DNA from: Streptomyces sp. yr375
GTDB taxonomy: Bacteria > Actinomycetota > Actinomycetes > Streptomycetales > Streptomycetaceae
Direction: 5' to 3'
Assembly (NCBI RefSeq): GCF_900110755.1
Contig: NZ_FOFF01000040.1
Coordinates: 17,239 to 81,238, forward strand
Length of the DNA: 64,000 nucleotides
Part shown: piece by piece, positions 43,501-50,659 of the stretch
How positions within the stretch are numbered: position 1 is the first letter of the stretch
Layout: every line of letters begins with the position of its first letter
Position numbers and translations under genes: made by a program
Notes under the pieces: generated by a model
Seen by the model: the letters and a program-made list of their open reading frames with translations, nothing else
Told to the model about the DNA's origin: nothing
Database searches by the model: none

Positions 43501-44307
43501 CTACTTGACGGCCTCGGTCAGCAGGGCCGCCCAGCGTGCCGGGTGCTCGGTGAAGGGCAGGTGGCCGCCCGGCATCTCCGTCAGCCGCGCCCCCGGGATC
43601 CCGGCGGCCGTGGCCCGGTGCAGCCGGGGCGGGACGAACCGGTCCTCCACCGTCGAGATCACCAGCGTCGGGGCGGTGATCGCGGCCAGGTCGGCGCGGA
43701 CGTCGGTCCTCATCACCAGGTCCACGTGGTCCACGGTGCCTTCGGGGACCGTCCGGCCGGTGACGTTCGCCGCCGCGTCCAGTTCCCGCGGTGTCGGCGC
43801 GTCGAGCGCGGCCGGACTCAGGGCGTGCGCCAGCACGAACCGGCCGAGGGTGTCGGGGTCGCCCGCCGCGCACAGCGCCTCCCACACCTGGGCGGTCAGC
43901 CGCAGCTCCGCGTCGGCGTGCGCGAAGGGGGCGGTCAGGGCCAGCGCGGTCACCCGCCCGGGATGCCGTACGGCCAGTCGTATCGCCACCGGTCCGCCCA
44001 TCGAGTACCCGCAGACGGCGAACCGCTCCAGCCCCTCCGCGTCGGCGGCGGCCACCAACTCGTCCACCAGCGTGTCCAGTTCGAGCGGGTGCGTGGCGCG
44101 TGGCGTGCCGCCCGTGCCGGGGTAGTCGACGCCGACGACCGTGTGACCGGCCGCCAGCACGTCCATCACCGGCCCGAAGTTGGCCTCGACGGACCCCCCG
44201 GCGCCATGCGCCAGCAACAGGCCCGGCCCGGATCCGCGCACGGTGCGGGCGTAGGGGGACGGAGAAGGGGAGGGGGCGGGAGTGGGGGTGGGAGGAGAAG
44301 GCGGCAT
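43501..44307 (-). CDS. Alpha/beta hydrolase
   Basis: A 268-residue alpha/beta-hydrolase. The oxyanion-hole region LLLAHGAGGSVEANFGPV, nucleophile elbow GYSMGGPVAIRL (Ser), acid region VISTVEDRFVPP (Asp) and catalytic His in MPGGHLPFTEHP are all present. The N-terminal tail is a short Pro/Ser/Thr-rich stretch. ATG 44307 follows GGGGAA. It is divergent from the SseB-like gene; an elaborate repeat element at 44355-44403 lies between them. The substrate is unknown. Confidence 0.85.
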   Translation of the reverse strand: MPPSPPTPTPAPSPSPSPYARTVRGSGPGLLLAHGAGGSVEANFGPVMDVLAAGHTVVGVDYPGTGGTPRATHPLELDTLVDELVAAADAEGLERFAVCGYSMGGPVAIRLAVRHPGRVTALALTAPFAHADAELRLTAQVWEALCAAGDPDTLGRFVLAHALSPAALDAPTPRELDAAANVTGRTVPEGTVDHVDLVMRTDVRADLAAITAPTLVISTVEDRFVPPRLHRATAAGIPGARLTEMPGGHLPFTEHPARWAALLTEAVK

Positions 44308-44354
44308 GTGGGTTCCCCGGGTGTGGGTGGGCGGGATGCTGCGGCCGAAATGTG

Positions 44355-44403
44355 TAGCGACCGATAGTGAAATACCGTAGCAGCATTTCATAGCGACCGT
44401 TAG
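44355..44403. promoter_or_regulatory. Composite repeat element in a divergent promoter
   Basis: Direct repeats TAGCGACCGATAG (44355-44367) and TAGCGACCGTTAG (44391-44403) flank an inverted repeat TGAAAT/ATTTCA (44368-44373 and 44385-44390). The arrangement suggests a double operator controlling the hydrolase and possibly the SseB-like gene. Confidence 0.55.
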
Positions 44404-44454
44404 ATAAATTGCCCGGCCCTTCTCCTTCCGGCGTGCCTCGGTACGCTTGCGCCC

Positions 44455-44937
44455 ATGTACGGATACGGCCAGCCCATGGACGGCGGTGCTGCACAGCAGC
44501 AGTACGCCCCGCCGCAGCAGCAGATGCCCGGCGGCCACGGCGGGTACGGGCAGCAGCCGCCGCTCTATCCGGAGCCGTCGCCGCCCTCTTTCGCGGACGC
44601 GGTGCGTGCCTTCACCACCGGGCAGCTCGCCGCCGAGGACTTCCAGCAGGTCTTCGCGACCTCCAAGGTCTACTGCCCGCGGGGCGACAACCCCGGTTTC
44701 CTCGCCCTGCACAACACCCAGCAGCCGGTGATCCCGATGTTCACCTCGCTCAAGGAACTGCGCCGGTACGCGGGCAAGGAGTCCAAGTACTTCGTGATCA
44801 CCGGCTCCGAGGTGATCGACCTGTTGCCCACGGGCTACGGCTTCGTCCTTGACATGGAGGGTGAACACCGGATGGTGTTCGACGCGAAGGCCGTCGAGCA
44901 GATGGTCGATTTCGCGATGCGGCGGATGTACGGCTGA
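44455..44937 (+). CDS. SseB family protein
   Basis: A 160-residue protein. A Gly/Gln/Pro/Tyr-rich N-terminal 45 residues precede an SseB N-terminal-type domain (ADAVRAFTTGQLAAEDFQQV, then VIPMFTSLKELRRYAGKES and VIDLLPTGYGFVLDME). In actinobacteria these small cytoplasmic proteins are common but uncharacterised; the enterobacterial name refers to serine sensitivity enhancement. A hairpin with a T-run follows about 80 bp downstream. Confidence 0.8.
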   Translation: MYGYGQPMDGGAAQQQYAPPQQQMPGGHGGYGQQPPLYPEPSPPSFADAVRAFTTGQLAAEDFQQVFATSKVYCPRGDNPGFLALHNTQQPVIPMFTSLKELRRYAGKESKYFVITGSEVIDLLPTGYGFVLDMEGEHRMVFDAKAVEQMVDFAMRRMYG

Positions 44938-45017
44938 GCGTCTGCCTGGCGCCTGCTGGGCATCCAGTGAGTGCCTGCTGAGCGTCTGCTGAGCGTTTTG
45001 CTGATCGGGGCGGTGCG

Positions 45018-45045
45018 GCCCGGAGGGAATGTCCTCCGGGCTTTT
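45018..45045 (+). terminator. Intrinsic terminator
   Basis: A 9-bp stem GCCCGGAGG/CCTCCGGGC with loop GAATGT followed by TTTT, downstream of the SseB-like gene. Confidence 0.8.
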
Positions 45046-45115
45046 GTCGTTTCGGGTAGCAGAAAGTTCAATGCTCAACTAAAATGGATCGCACGTCGCC
45101 CAAGGAGGTACGGAC

Positions 45116-46087
45116 ATGCCCGCAGTGACCGTCGAGAACCCGCTGACCCTGCCGCGCGTCGCCGCACAGGCGGACGCGGTGGCACGTCCCGTGCTCGCCG
45201 TCGCCACCGCGCCCAGCGGTTTCGAGGGTGAGGGCTTCCCGGTGCGCCGTGCGTTCGCCGGGATCGACTACCGACACCTCGACCCGTTCATCATGATGGA
45301 CCAGATGGGTGAGGTGGACTACGCGCCGGGCGAGCCGAAGGGCACGCCCTGGCACCCGCACCGCGGCTTCGAGACCGTCACGTACATCATCGACGGCATC
45401 TTCGACCACCAGGACAGCCAGGGCGGCGGCGGCACCATCACCAACGGCGACACCCAGTGGATGACGGCAGGCTCGGGTCTCCTGCACATCGAGGCGCCGC
45501 CGGAGTCGCTGGTCATGTCCGGCGGTCTCTTCCACGGCCTCCAGTTGTGGGTGAACCTGCCGGCCAAGGACAAGATGATGACGCCGCGCTACCAGGACAT
45601 CCGTGGCGGGCACGTGCAGCTCCTGACGACGCCGGACGGCGGTGCACTCCTTCGGGTGATCGCCGGCGAGCTGGACGGTCACGCCGGTCCCGGTGTCACC
45701 CACACGCCGATCACGATGATCCACGCGACGCTCGCACCGGGCGCGGAGATCACCCTGCCGTGGCGCGAGGACTTCAACGGGCTGGCGTACGTGCTGGCGG
45801 GCAAGGGTGCGGTGGGCGCGGAGCGCCGTCCGATCCGCCTCGGCCAGACGGCGGTCTTCGGGGCCGGGTCCTCGCTCACGGTCCGCGCCGACGAGAAGCA
45901 GGACTCCCACACGCCGGACCTGGAGGTCGTCCTGCTGGGCGGGCAGCCGATCCGTGAGCCGATGGCCCACTACGGCCCGTTCGTCATGAACACCAAGGAC
46001 GAGCTGATGCAGGCGTTCGAGGACTTCCAGAAGGGGCGGCTGGGGACGATTCCCGCGGTCCACGGGATGACGGAGGAGGGCATCTAG
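45116..46087 (+). CDS. Pirin family protein
   Basis: A 323-residue bicupin. The N-terminal pirin cupin has the metal-binding HPHRGFETVTYIIDG and a downstream SGLLHIEAPPE segment; the C-terminal cupin contains FNGLAYVLAGKGAVG. Bacterial pirins act as quercetinases or as regulators of central metabolic enzymes; which applies here is unknown. A strong AAGGAGG lies 7 bases before the ATG. A hairpin terminator with a T-rich loop follows. Confidence 0.88.
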   Translation: MPAVTVENPLTLPRVAAQADAVARPVLAVATAPSGFEGEGFPVRRAFAGIDYRHLDPFIMMDQMGEVDYAPGEPKGTPWHPHRGFETVTYIIDGIFDHQDSQGGGGTITNGDTQWMTAGSGLLHIEAPPESLVMSGGLFHGLQLWVNLPAKDKMMTPRYQDIRGGHVQLLTTPDGGALLRVIAGELDGHAGPGVTHTPITMIHATLAPGAEITLPWREDFNGLAYVLAGKGAVGAERRPIRLGQTAVFGAGSSLTVRADEKQDSHTPDLEVVLLGGQPIREPMAHYGPFVMNTKDELMQAFEDFQKGRLGTIPAVHGMTEEGI

Positions 46088-46113
46088 CCCGCCGAGATTC
46101 GGTACGGTATGGC

Positions 46114-46156
46114 GAAGGCCCGAAGCCGCAACTTCTTTTTGCGACTTCGGGCCTTC
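46114..46156. terminator. Hairpin terminator after pirin gene
   Basis: A 12-bp stem GAAGGCCCGAAG/CTTCGGGCCTTC extended by five more pairs after one mismatch, with a T-rich loop. It separates convergent pirin and BRO genes. Confidence 0.8.
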
Positions 46157-46170
46157 CTCATGCCACTTCG

Positions 46171-47112
46171 CTACGGCAGCACGTAGACGGGTGCTCCGTC
46201 CGGAGCGCACCCGGTCTGCCGCATGCAGCCGCGCTTGAGCAGCGTGCGGAGGCAGTCGTGGACGCGGTTGAGGGGGAGGCCCGTACGCGTGGCGATCTCT
46301 TCCAGGCGGTAACCGGCCTCGCCCCGAACGAGCGCGGGGGCCAGGTAGGCCGCCACCGCATGGACGTCCTCGGTGAAGACGAGGTTCTTCGCCTTCCAGG
46401 TGGCCAGGAGCCGCTGGGGCGTCAATTCCGGTTCCGCGGGGCGGTGCCTGAGGGCCAGCGCGATGTCCTGAAGGGCCTCGGCGATCGCGTTCTGGCTGCG
46501 GGCGATCGTCTGCTGGCTGCGGCTGATCTCTTCCAGGAGAGCGGTCTGCTGCCTCTGGGAAGCCGCCATCACTTCGTCGGCCTGGATGTTCCTCACTTCG
46601 AGCCGCACGATCGCGTCGGCGACCTGCTCGGGCATCAGGTACGCCGTGCCGCCGGTGGGGGCGGGTTGCAGCGGGGCCGGTTCCAGGGAGTAGGAGCCGT
46701 CGCGCTGGATGGTGGCGATGACTTCGGAGACCCAGGTCTTGAAGGGCTGGGACTCGGGCTTGGTGCAGCCGTTGACGAGCTGGATGAGCCCGCGAAGATT
46801 CACCATCTTCATGGACTTCTTGAGCCTGTGACCTGCAATGTTGCACGAAGCGTCGATCGTGTCGACGCTTCGTGCAAGATCGTCCAGGGATGTTGTGTGT
46901 TGTTGTGCAACACCGTGACGCAGGGCATCTCGGGTGTTCGCGTAGCCGAGTTCGGTGGCGACGTCTACGGCCGGGAACCAGTGCTCCCCGTCCGGCAACG
47001 TCAGCCTCCGTACCCGTGCTCCCGTCGCCGCGAACACGAAGTCGTTGACGTCGATCGCGTCCTGCTGTGCCGCCGACTGGTGCGGTGGCTGTGTGTTGTT
47101 CTGCTCGTGCAT
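46171..47112 (-). CDS. BRO-N domain protein (phage antirepressor-like)
   Basis: A 313-residue protein. The N-terminal BRO-N DNA-binding domain (residues about 25-135: RRLTLPDGEHWFPAVDVATE, then LIQLVNGCTKPESQPFKTWV) is typical of phage and baculovirus antirepressors. A coiled-coil-like middle (about 180-220, RSQQTIARSQNAIAEALQDI) and a C-terminal winged-helix-like region (GYRLEEIATRTGLPLNRVHD) follow. Unusually good ribosome site GGAGGTGAT before ATG 47112. Base composition is less GC-biased than that of its neighbours, suggesting phage origin, though no other phage genes adjoin it. Confidence 0.8.
   Translation of the reverse strand: MHEQNNTQPPHQSAAQQDAIDVNDFVFAATGARVRRLTLPDGEHWFPAVDVATELGYANTRDALRHGVAQQHTTSLDDLARSVDTIDASCNIAGHRLKKSMKMVNLRGLIQLVNGCTKPESQPFKTWVSEVIATIQRDGSYSLEPAPLQPAPTGGTAYLMPEQVADAIVRLEVRNIQADEVMAASQRQQTALLEEISRSQQTIARSQNAIAEALQDIALALRHRPAEPELTPQRLLATWKAKNLVFTEDVHAVAAYLAPALVRGEAGYRLEEIATRTGLPLNRVHDCLRTLLKRGCMRQTGCAPDGAPVYVLP
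46841..46877. repeat. 16-bp perfect inverted repeat inside the BRO gene
   Basis: TTGCACGAAGCGTCGA and its exact complement are separated by 5 bases. The repeat lies in the coding region for residues about 79-91. It could form a strong hairpin in the mRNA or serve as a protein-binding site. Confidence 0.85.
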
Positions 47113-47170
47113 CGAGCATCACCTCCGCGTCCGAAGCTAGGCATATGCCGACGCAACGTATGTCCGTAGC

Positions 47171-47191
47171 AAGGATGTTCATCCTTTTTTT
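47171..47191 (+). terminator. Intrinsic terminator-like hairpin in a divergent intergenic region
   Basis: AAGGAT-GTTC-ATCCTT followed by a run of seven T (47185-47191), oriented on the plus strand. It lies between the BRO start and the AI-2E transporter start, an odd place for a terminator; attenuation or a remnant are options. Confidence 0.6.
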
Positions 47192-47221
47192 GGGGACAGA
47201 CGTATCGATTTCTGTGCTCGG

Positions 47222-48373
47222 GTGACGGGGCGTCACCCGGGTGGACCGTCCGGGCGGGACAGGTGTGGGGCCCCGTGGTCCGCTGGAGGGGTGCACCTGC
47301 TCCCCCTGCCCGTGCGGCGGTTCGCCGCCTGGTGTGTTGTCGTGCTGCTTGTCTGTGGGGTCGGGTTTGTGGGGATCCGGCTCTGTTCCGAGTTGCGGAC
47401 GGCTGTCACGCCCGTGTTGCTCGCGTTGCTCGGGACCGCGTTGCTCGGGCCGTTGCACCGGCGGCTCGTCGAGGCGGGGGTGCCCCGGGCGGTGTCGGCC
47501 GGGCTCACCTGTGTCGCCGTGGTCGCCGTGGTGGGCGGGGCCGTCTATATCGTCGTCGCCGCGTTGATCGACACCGGGGATCAGATCGTGTCCTCGCTCA
47601 AGGACGCGGGGCAGGATCTTTCCGGGCACTTCGGGGCCGCCGGGACCTCGCTCGACGACCTCGCCTCCAACGCGAAGGAGCTGCTGACCAAGTTCGGGGG
47701 GACGGCTGCCTCCAATGTGATCAGCGGGGTGAGTGTCGTCGGCGAGAGCGTCGCCATGGCCGTGCTCGCGCTGTTTCTCGTCTTCTTCTTTCTCCGGGAC
47801 TCGTATCGGGCCGTCGGCGTGCTGCGTTCCGTCGCTCCGGGCGGGAGCGCCGACACCCTGGAGGCCATGGCCCGGCGGGCGTTTCGGGCCGTCGAGGGGT
47901 TCATGCGCGGTACCACCTTCATCGCCTTCATCGACGCCGTCTGCATCACCGTCGGACTGCTCGTCCTGCGGGTGCCCGGTGCTGTCGGGCTCGGCGCGCT
48001 CGTCTTCGTCGGCGCGTACATCCCCTATCTCGGGGCCTTCGTGTCCGGGGCCGTCGCCGTGCTGGTGGCGCTCGCCGAGCGGGGGGCCGTCATCGGGCTG
48101 TGGGTGCTCGGGGTGGTGCTCGCCGTGCAGGTGCTGGAGGGGCATGTGCTGCAACCGGTGATCCAGAGCCGGACCGTGCAGATGCATCCGGCGGTGGTGA
48201 TGGTCGCCATCACCGCCGGGGCGTCCGTGGCCGGCGTGCTGGGCATGCTGCTCGCCGTGCCGGTCACGGCCGCCGCCTTCGGGGTGGCGTACGAGCTGCG
48301 GGAGCGCTACGCCCCGGCCGGGCCCCCGGAATCCCCCGGCTCGCCGGGCTCGCCGGGCTCGCCGGGCTCGTAG
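47222..48373 (+). CDS. AI-2E family transporter (TqsA/YdiK-like)
   Basis: A 383-residue polytopic membrane protein of the AI-2 exporter superfamily with about 8 helices. The conserved C-terminal block includes GALVFVGAYIPYLGAFVSGA and LEGHVLQPVIQSRTVQMHPA. The function in Streptomyces is unknown; members export small molecules or act as Na+/H+ antiporters. The start is uncertain (GTG 47222 or 47291). The last 67 bp overlap the convergent SpoIIE-type gene, where 9-bp repeats encode SPG repeats. Confidence 0.8.
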   Translation: MTGRHPGGPSGRDRCGAPWSAGGVHLLPLPVRRFAAWCVVVLLVCGVGFVGIRLCSELRTAVTPVLLALLGTALLGPLHRRLVEAGVPRAVSAGLTCVAVVAVVGGAVYIVVAALIDTGDQIVSSLKDAGQDLSGHFGAAGTSLDDLASNAKELLTKFGGTAASNVISGVSVVGESVAMAVLALFLVFFFLRDSYRAVGVLRSVAPGGSADTLEAMARRAFRAVEGFMRGTTFIAFIDAVCITVGLLVLRVPGAVGLGALVFVGAYIPYLGAFVSGAVAVLVALAERGAVIGLWVLGVVLAVQVLEGHVLQPVIQSRTVQMHPAVVMVAITAGASVAGVLGMLLAVPVTAAAFGVAYELRERYAPAGPPESPGSPGSPGSPGS

Positions 48374-50493
48374 AGCTCGAACCAGATGCTCTTGCCCTCG
48401 CCTCGCGGTGCCACCCCCCAGGTGTCCGCGAGGAGTTCGATGAGGACGAGGCCGCGGCCGGAGGAGGCGAGTTCGCCGGGGCGGCGTTTGTGGGGGAGGT
48501 CGTCGCTGGTGTCGGTGACCTCGATGCGGATCCGGCGCTCGCCCGGCGCGCCGGTGACCTCGGCGACGAGCAGCGCGTCGGCGTCGGTGTGGACGAGGAC
48601 GTTGGTCAGGGTCTCGGAGACGAGCAGGACCGCCGAGTCGACCTGGTCGGCGCAGGTCCAGTCGTGCAGCAGCTCGCGCAGTTGCTGCCGGGCCACGGCG
48701 ATCCGCTCGGGCTCGGCCTGCGCGACCGTCAGCATCGAGCGGCGCACCGGCCGCCGGATGGGGACGGTCGTGCCCGCGGCATCCTCCGTACCGGGACCGC
48801 AGCCGCCCGCGCCCTGGCGGCACAGGAGCAGTACGGCGATGTCGTCCTCGCGGCGGTCCGACAGGGGGCCCGTGGTGTGGTGGGAGGAGGGGCCGTGCAC
48901 CGCCTGGACCAGGGCGTCGGCCAGCTCCTCCAGGTCGCCCTCGTGCGCCTCCAGGATCTTGCGGACGCGCCGCCAGCCGGTGTCGAGGTCGTGGCCGCCG
49001 GTCTCCAGCAGGCCGTCGGTGCACAGCAGCACCGCCTCGCCGGGTTCCAGGGCGAGCCGGGTGGTGGGGTAGTCGGCGTCCGGGTCGATGCCGAGCGGGA
49101 GTCCGCCGGCCGTGGCGCGGACCAGGACCGTGCCGTCGGCCATCCTGATCGCCGGGTCGAGATGGCCGGCCCGCGCCGTCTCCAGGACCCCGGTCACCGG
49201 GTCGACCTCGATGTACAGGCAGGTCGCGAAGCGCAGGTCGGGGTCCTCGCCGTCGTCGGCGTGGTTGATGCCGTGGAAGAAGCCGGAGGCGCGGGACAGG
49301 ACGGCGTCGGGGCGGTGGCCCTCGGCGGCGTACGCCCGCAGCGCGATGCGCAGTTGCCCCATGAGACCCGCGGCGCGCACGTCATGGCCCTGGACGTCCC
49401 CGATGACCAGCGCGAACCCACCGCTGGGCAGCGGGATCATGTCGTACCAGTCGCCGCCGACCTGGAGACCGCCGCCGGTCGGTATGTAGCGGGCGGCGAG
49501 GGTCATGCCCGGTATCTCGGGGCCGAGCGTGGGGAGCATGGAGCGTTGCAGGCCGTCGGTCAGCTCGCGCTGGGTCTCCGCCGCGCCCGCGCGGGTCAGG
49601 GCCTGGGCGAGCATCCTCGCGACCGTCGTCAGCACGGACCGCTCGTCCGGGGTGAACGCGACCGGGTACGCGAAGCCGGCCATCCAGGCGCCCATCGTGC
49701 GGCCGGCCACCGTCAGCGGCAGGAACGCCCACGACTGGCGGCCGAAGTGGGAGGCGAGCGGCCAGGTGAGCGGGTAGCGCTCCTTGTACTTCTCGGGGGA
49801 CGACAGATAGACGGCCCGGCCGGTGCGTACGACTTCGGCGGCCGGATAGTCCGTATGGATGGACATCTGCGCGAAGGGGCCCTCGTCGCCGGGCTCCTGG
49901 CCGTGGTGGCCGATGATCGTCAGCCGGTCGCCCGTGACGCCGAAGACGGCCAGCCCGTCCGGGGAGAAGCCCGGCATCGACAGGCCCGCCGCGACCCGCA
50001 GCACCTCCTCAGTGGACCGCGCCTCCGCCAGCGCCCGGCCCGCGTCCAGCAGGAACGCCTCCCGTGAGCGCCGCCAGTCACCGGTGACGGCGGTCCGGCC
50101 GGCCGGGGTGCCCGGCGCAGGCTCGGTGACCTCCTGGAGGGTGCCGATGAGCTCGTACGCCTTCTTCACCGGGTCGAAGGACGGCTTGGAGCGGCTGCGG
50201 ACGACGCGGACGACGCGCCCCCGGTCGTCCATGATCCGGATGCGTACCTCGGCGAGGGTGTCCTCGGCCACGGCGAGCTGGATCACCCCGGTGATCTCGT
50301 TCCAGTCGACGGGGTGCAGGCGGGCGCGGGTCTGGGCCTCCGTGAGGACCGTCTCCTGCCGGGGCAGCCCGAGCAGCCGGGCGGCCTCGGCGTCGACCGT
50401 GACCAGCCCGGTGGCGGTGTCCCAGTGCCACAGGCCGGTCGCGAGGGCGACGAGAACCTCCCCCACGGCGGGCAACGGCTCGCCAGTGCGCAT
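48307..50493 (-). CDS. PAS-GAF-SpoIIE phosphatase with C-terminal anti-sigma-type ATPase domain
   Basis: A 728-residue multidomain signalling protein. A PAS-like domain (about 12-125) and a GAF domain (about 150-305) precede a PP2C/SpoIIE phosphatase domain (about 330-565) with metal ligands in GGDWYDMI, GDVQGHDVRAA and LCTDGLLE. The C-terminal HATPase_c domain of RsbW type (about 590-715) has SETLTNVLVHT and SSGRGLVLIELL. Such proteins combine dephosphorylation of anti-anti-sigma factors with an anti-sigma-like kinase. The C-terminus ends in GEPGEPGEP repeats from the overlapping gene end. Confidence 0.88.
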   Translation of the reverse strand: MRTGEPLPAVGEVLVALATGLWHWDTATGLVTVDAEAARLLGLPRQETVLTEAQTRARLHPVDWNEITGVIQLAVAEDTLAEVRIRIMDDRGRVVRVVRSRSKPSFDPVKKAYELIGTLQEVTEPAPGTPAGRTAVTGDWRRSREAFLLDAGRALAEARSTEEVLRVAAGLSMPGFSPDGLAVFGVTGDRLTIIGHHGQEPGDEGPFAQMSIHTDYPAAEVVRTGRAVYLSSPEKYKERYPLTWPLASHFGRQSWAFLPLTVAGRTMGAWMAGFAYPVAFTPDERSVLTTVARMLAQALTRAGAAETQRELTDGLQRSMLPTLGPEIPGMTLAARYIPTGGGLQVGGDWYDMIPLPSGGFALVIGDVQGHDVRAAGLMGQLRIALRAYAAEGHRPDAVLSRASGFFHGINHADDGEDPDLRFATCLYIEVDPVTGVLETARAGHLDPAIRMADGTVLVRATAGGLPLGIDPDADYPTTRLALEPGEAVLLCTDGLLETGGHDLDTGWRRVRKILEAHEGDLEELADALVQAVHGPSSHHTTGPLSDRREDDIAVLLLCRQGAGGCGPGTEDAAGTTVPIRRPVRRSMLTVAQAEPERIAVARQQLRELLHDWTCADQVDSAVLLVSETLTNVLVHTDADALLVAEVTGAPGERRIRIEVTDTSDDLPHKRRPGELASSGRGLVLIELLADTWGVAPRGEGKSIWFELYEPGEPGEPGEPGDSGGPAGA
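48338..48370. repeat. 9-bp tandem repeats in a convergent gene overlap
   Basis: GGCTCGCCG is repeated at 48338, 48347 and 48356 with a partial fourth copy. It encodes SPG on the plus strand (AI-2E protein tail) and GEP on the minus strand (SpoIIE protein tail). Confidence 0.85.
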
Positions 50494-50589
50494 TGCCCCA
50501 CTTTAAGAAGAAGCGATCGAGAAGTGCCACTGATCGCCGGACCTGTATGGAGGGGAGGTGATCAGTGACTGCCCGGTACGCTGGGGGTT

Positions 50590-50624
50590 GTTTCACGTGA
50601 AACATGGCCTGTTTCACGTGAAAC
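50590..50624. other. Pair of parS (ParB-binding) sites
   Basis: GTTTCACGTGAAAC occurs at 50590-50603 and 50611-50624 (21-bp spacing) in the promoter region between the SpoIIE-type gene and aspS. Confidence 0.95.
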
Positions 50625-50659
50625 GTGCCCCCCGATCCGCGAAGACTGGATGAACGACG

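Noticed and set aside
46171..47112. A prophage or integrated element around the BRO gene
   Set aside because: No integrase, structural phage genes, attachment-site repeats or tRNA target are seen; the flanking genes are ordinary chromosomal ones.
45068..49024. A minus-strand open frame of over 1,300 codons spanning the pirin, BRO and transporter genes
   Set aside because: It is antisense to well-recognised genes and its translation is Arg/Gly/Pro-rich with no domains, which is the usual by-product of GC-rich third codon positions.
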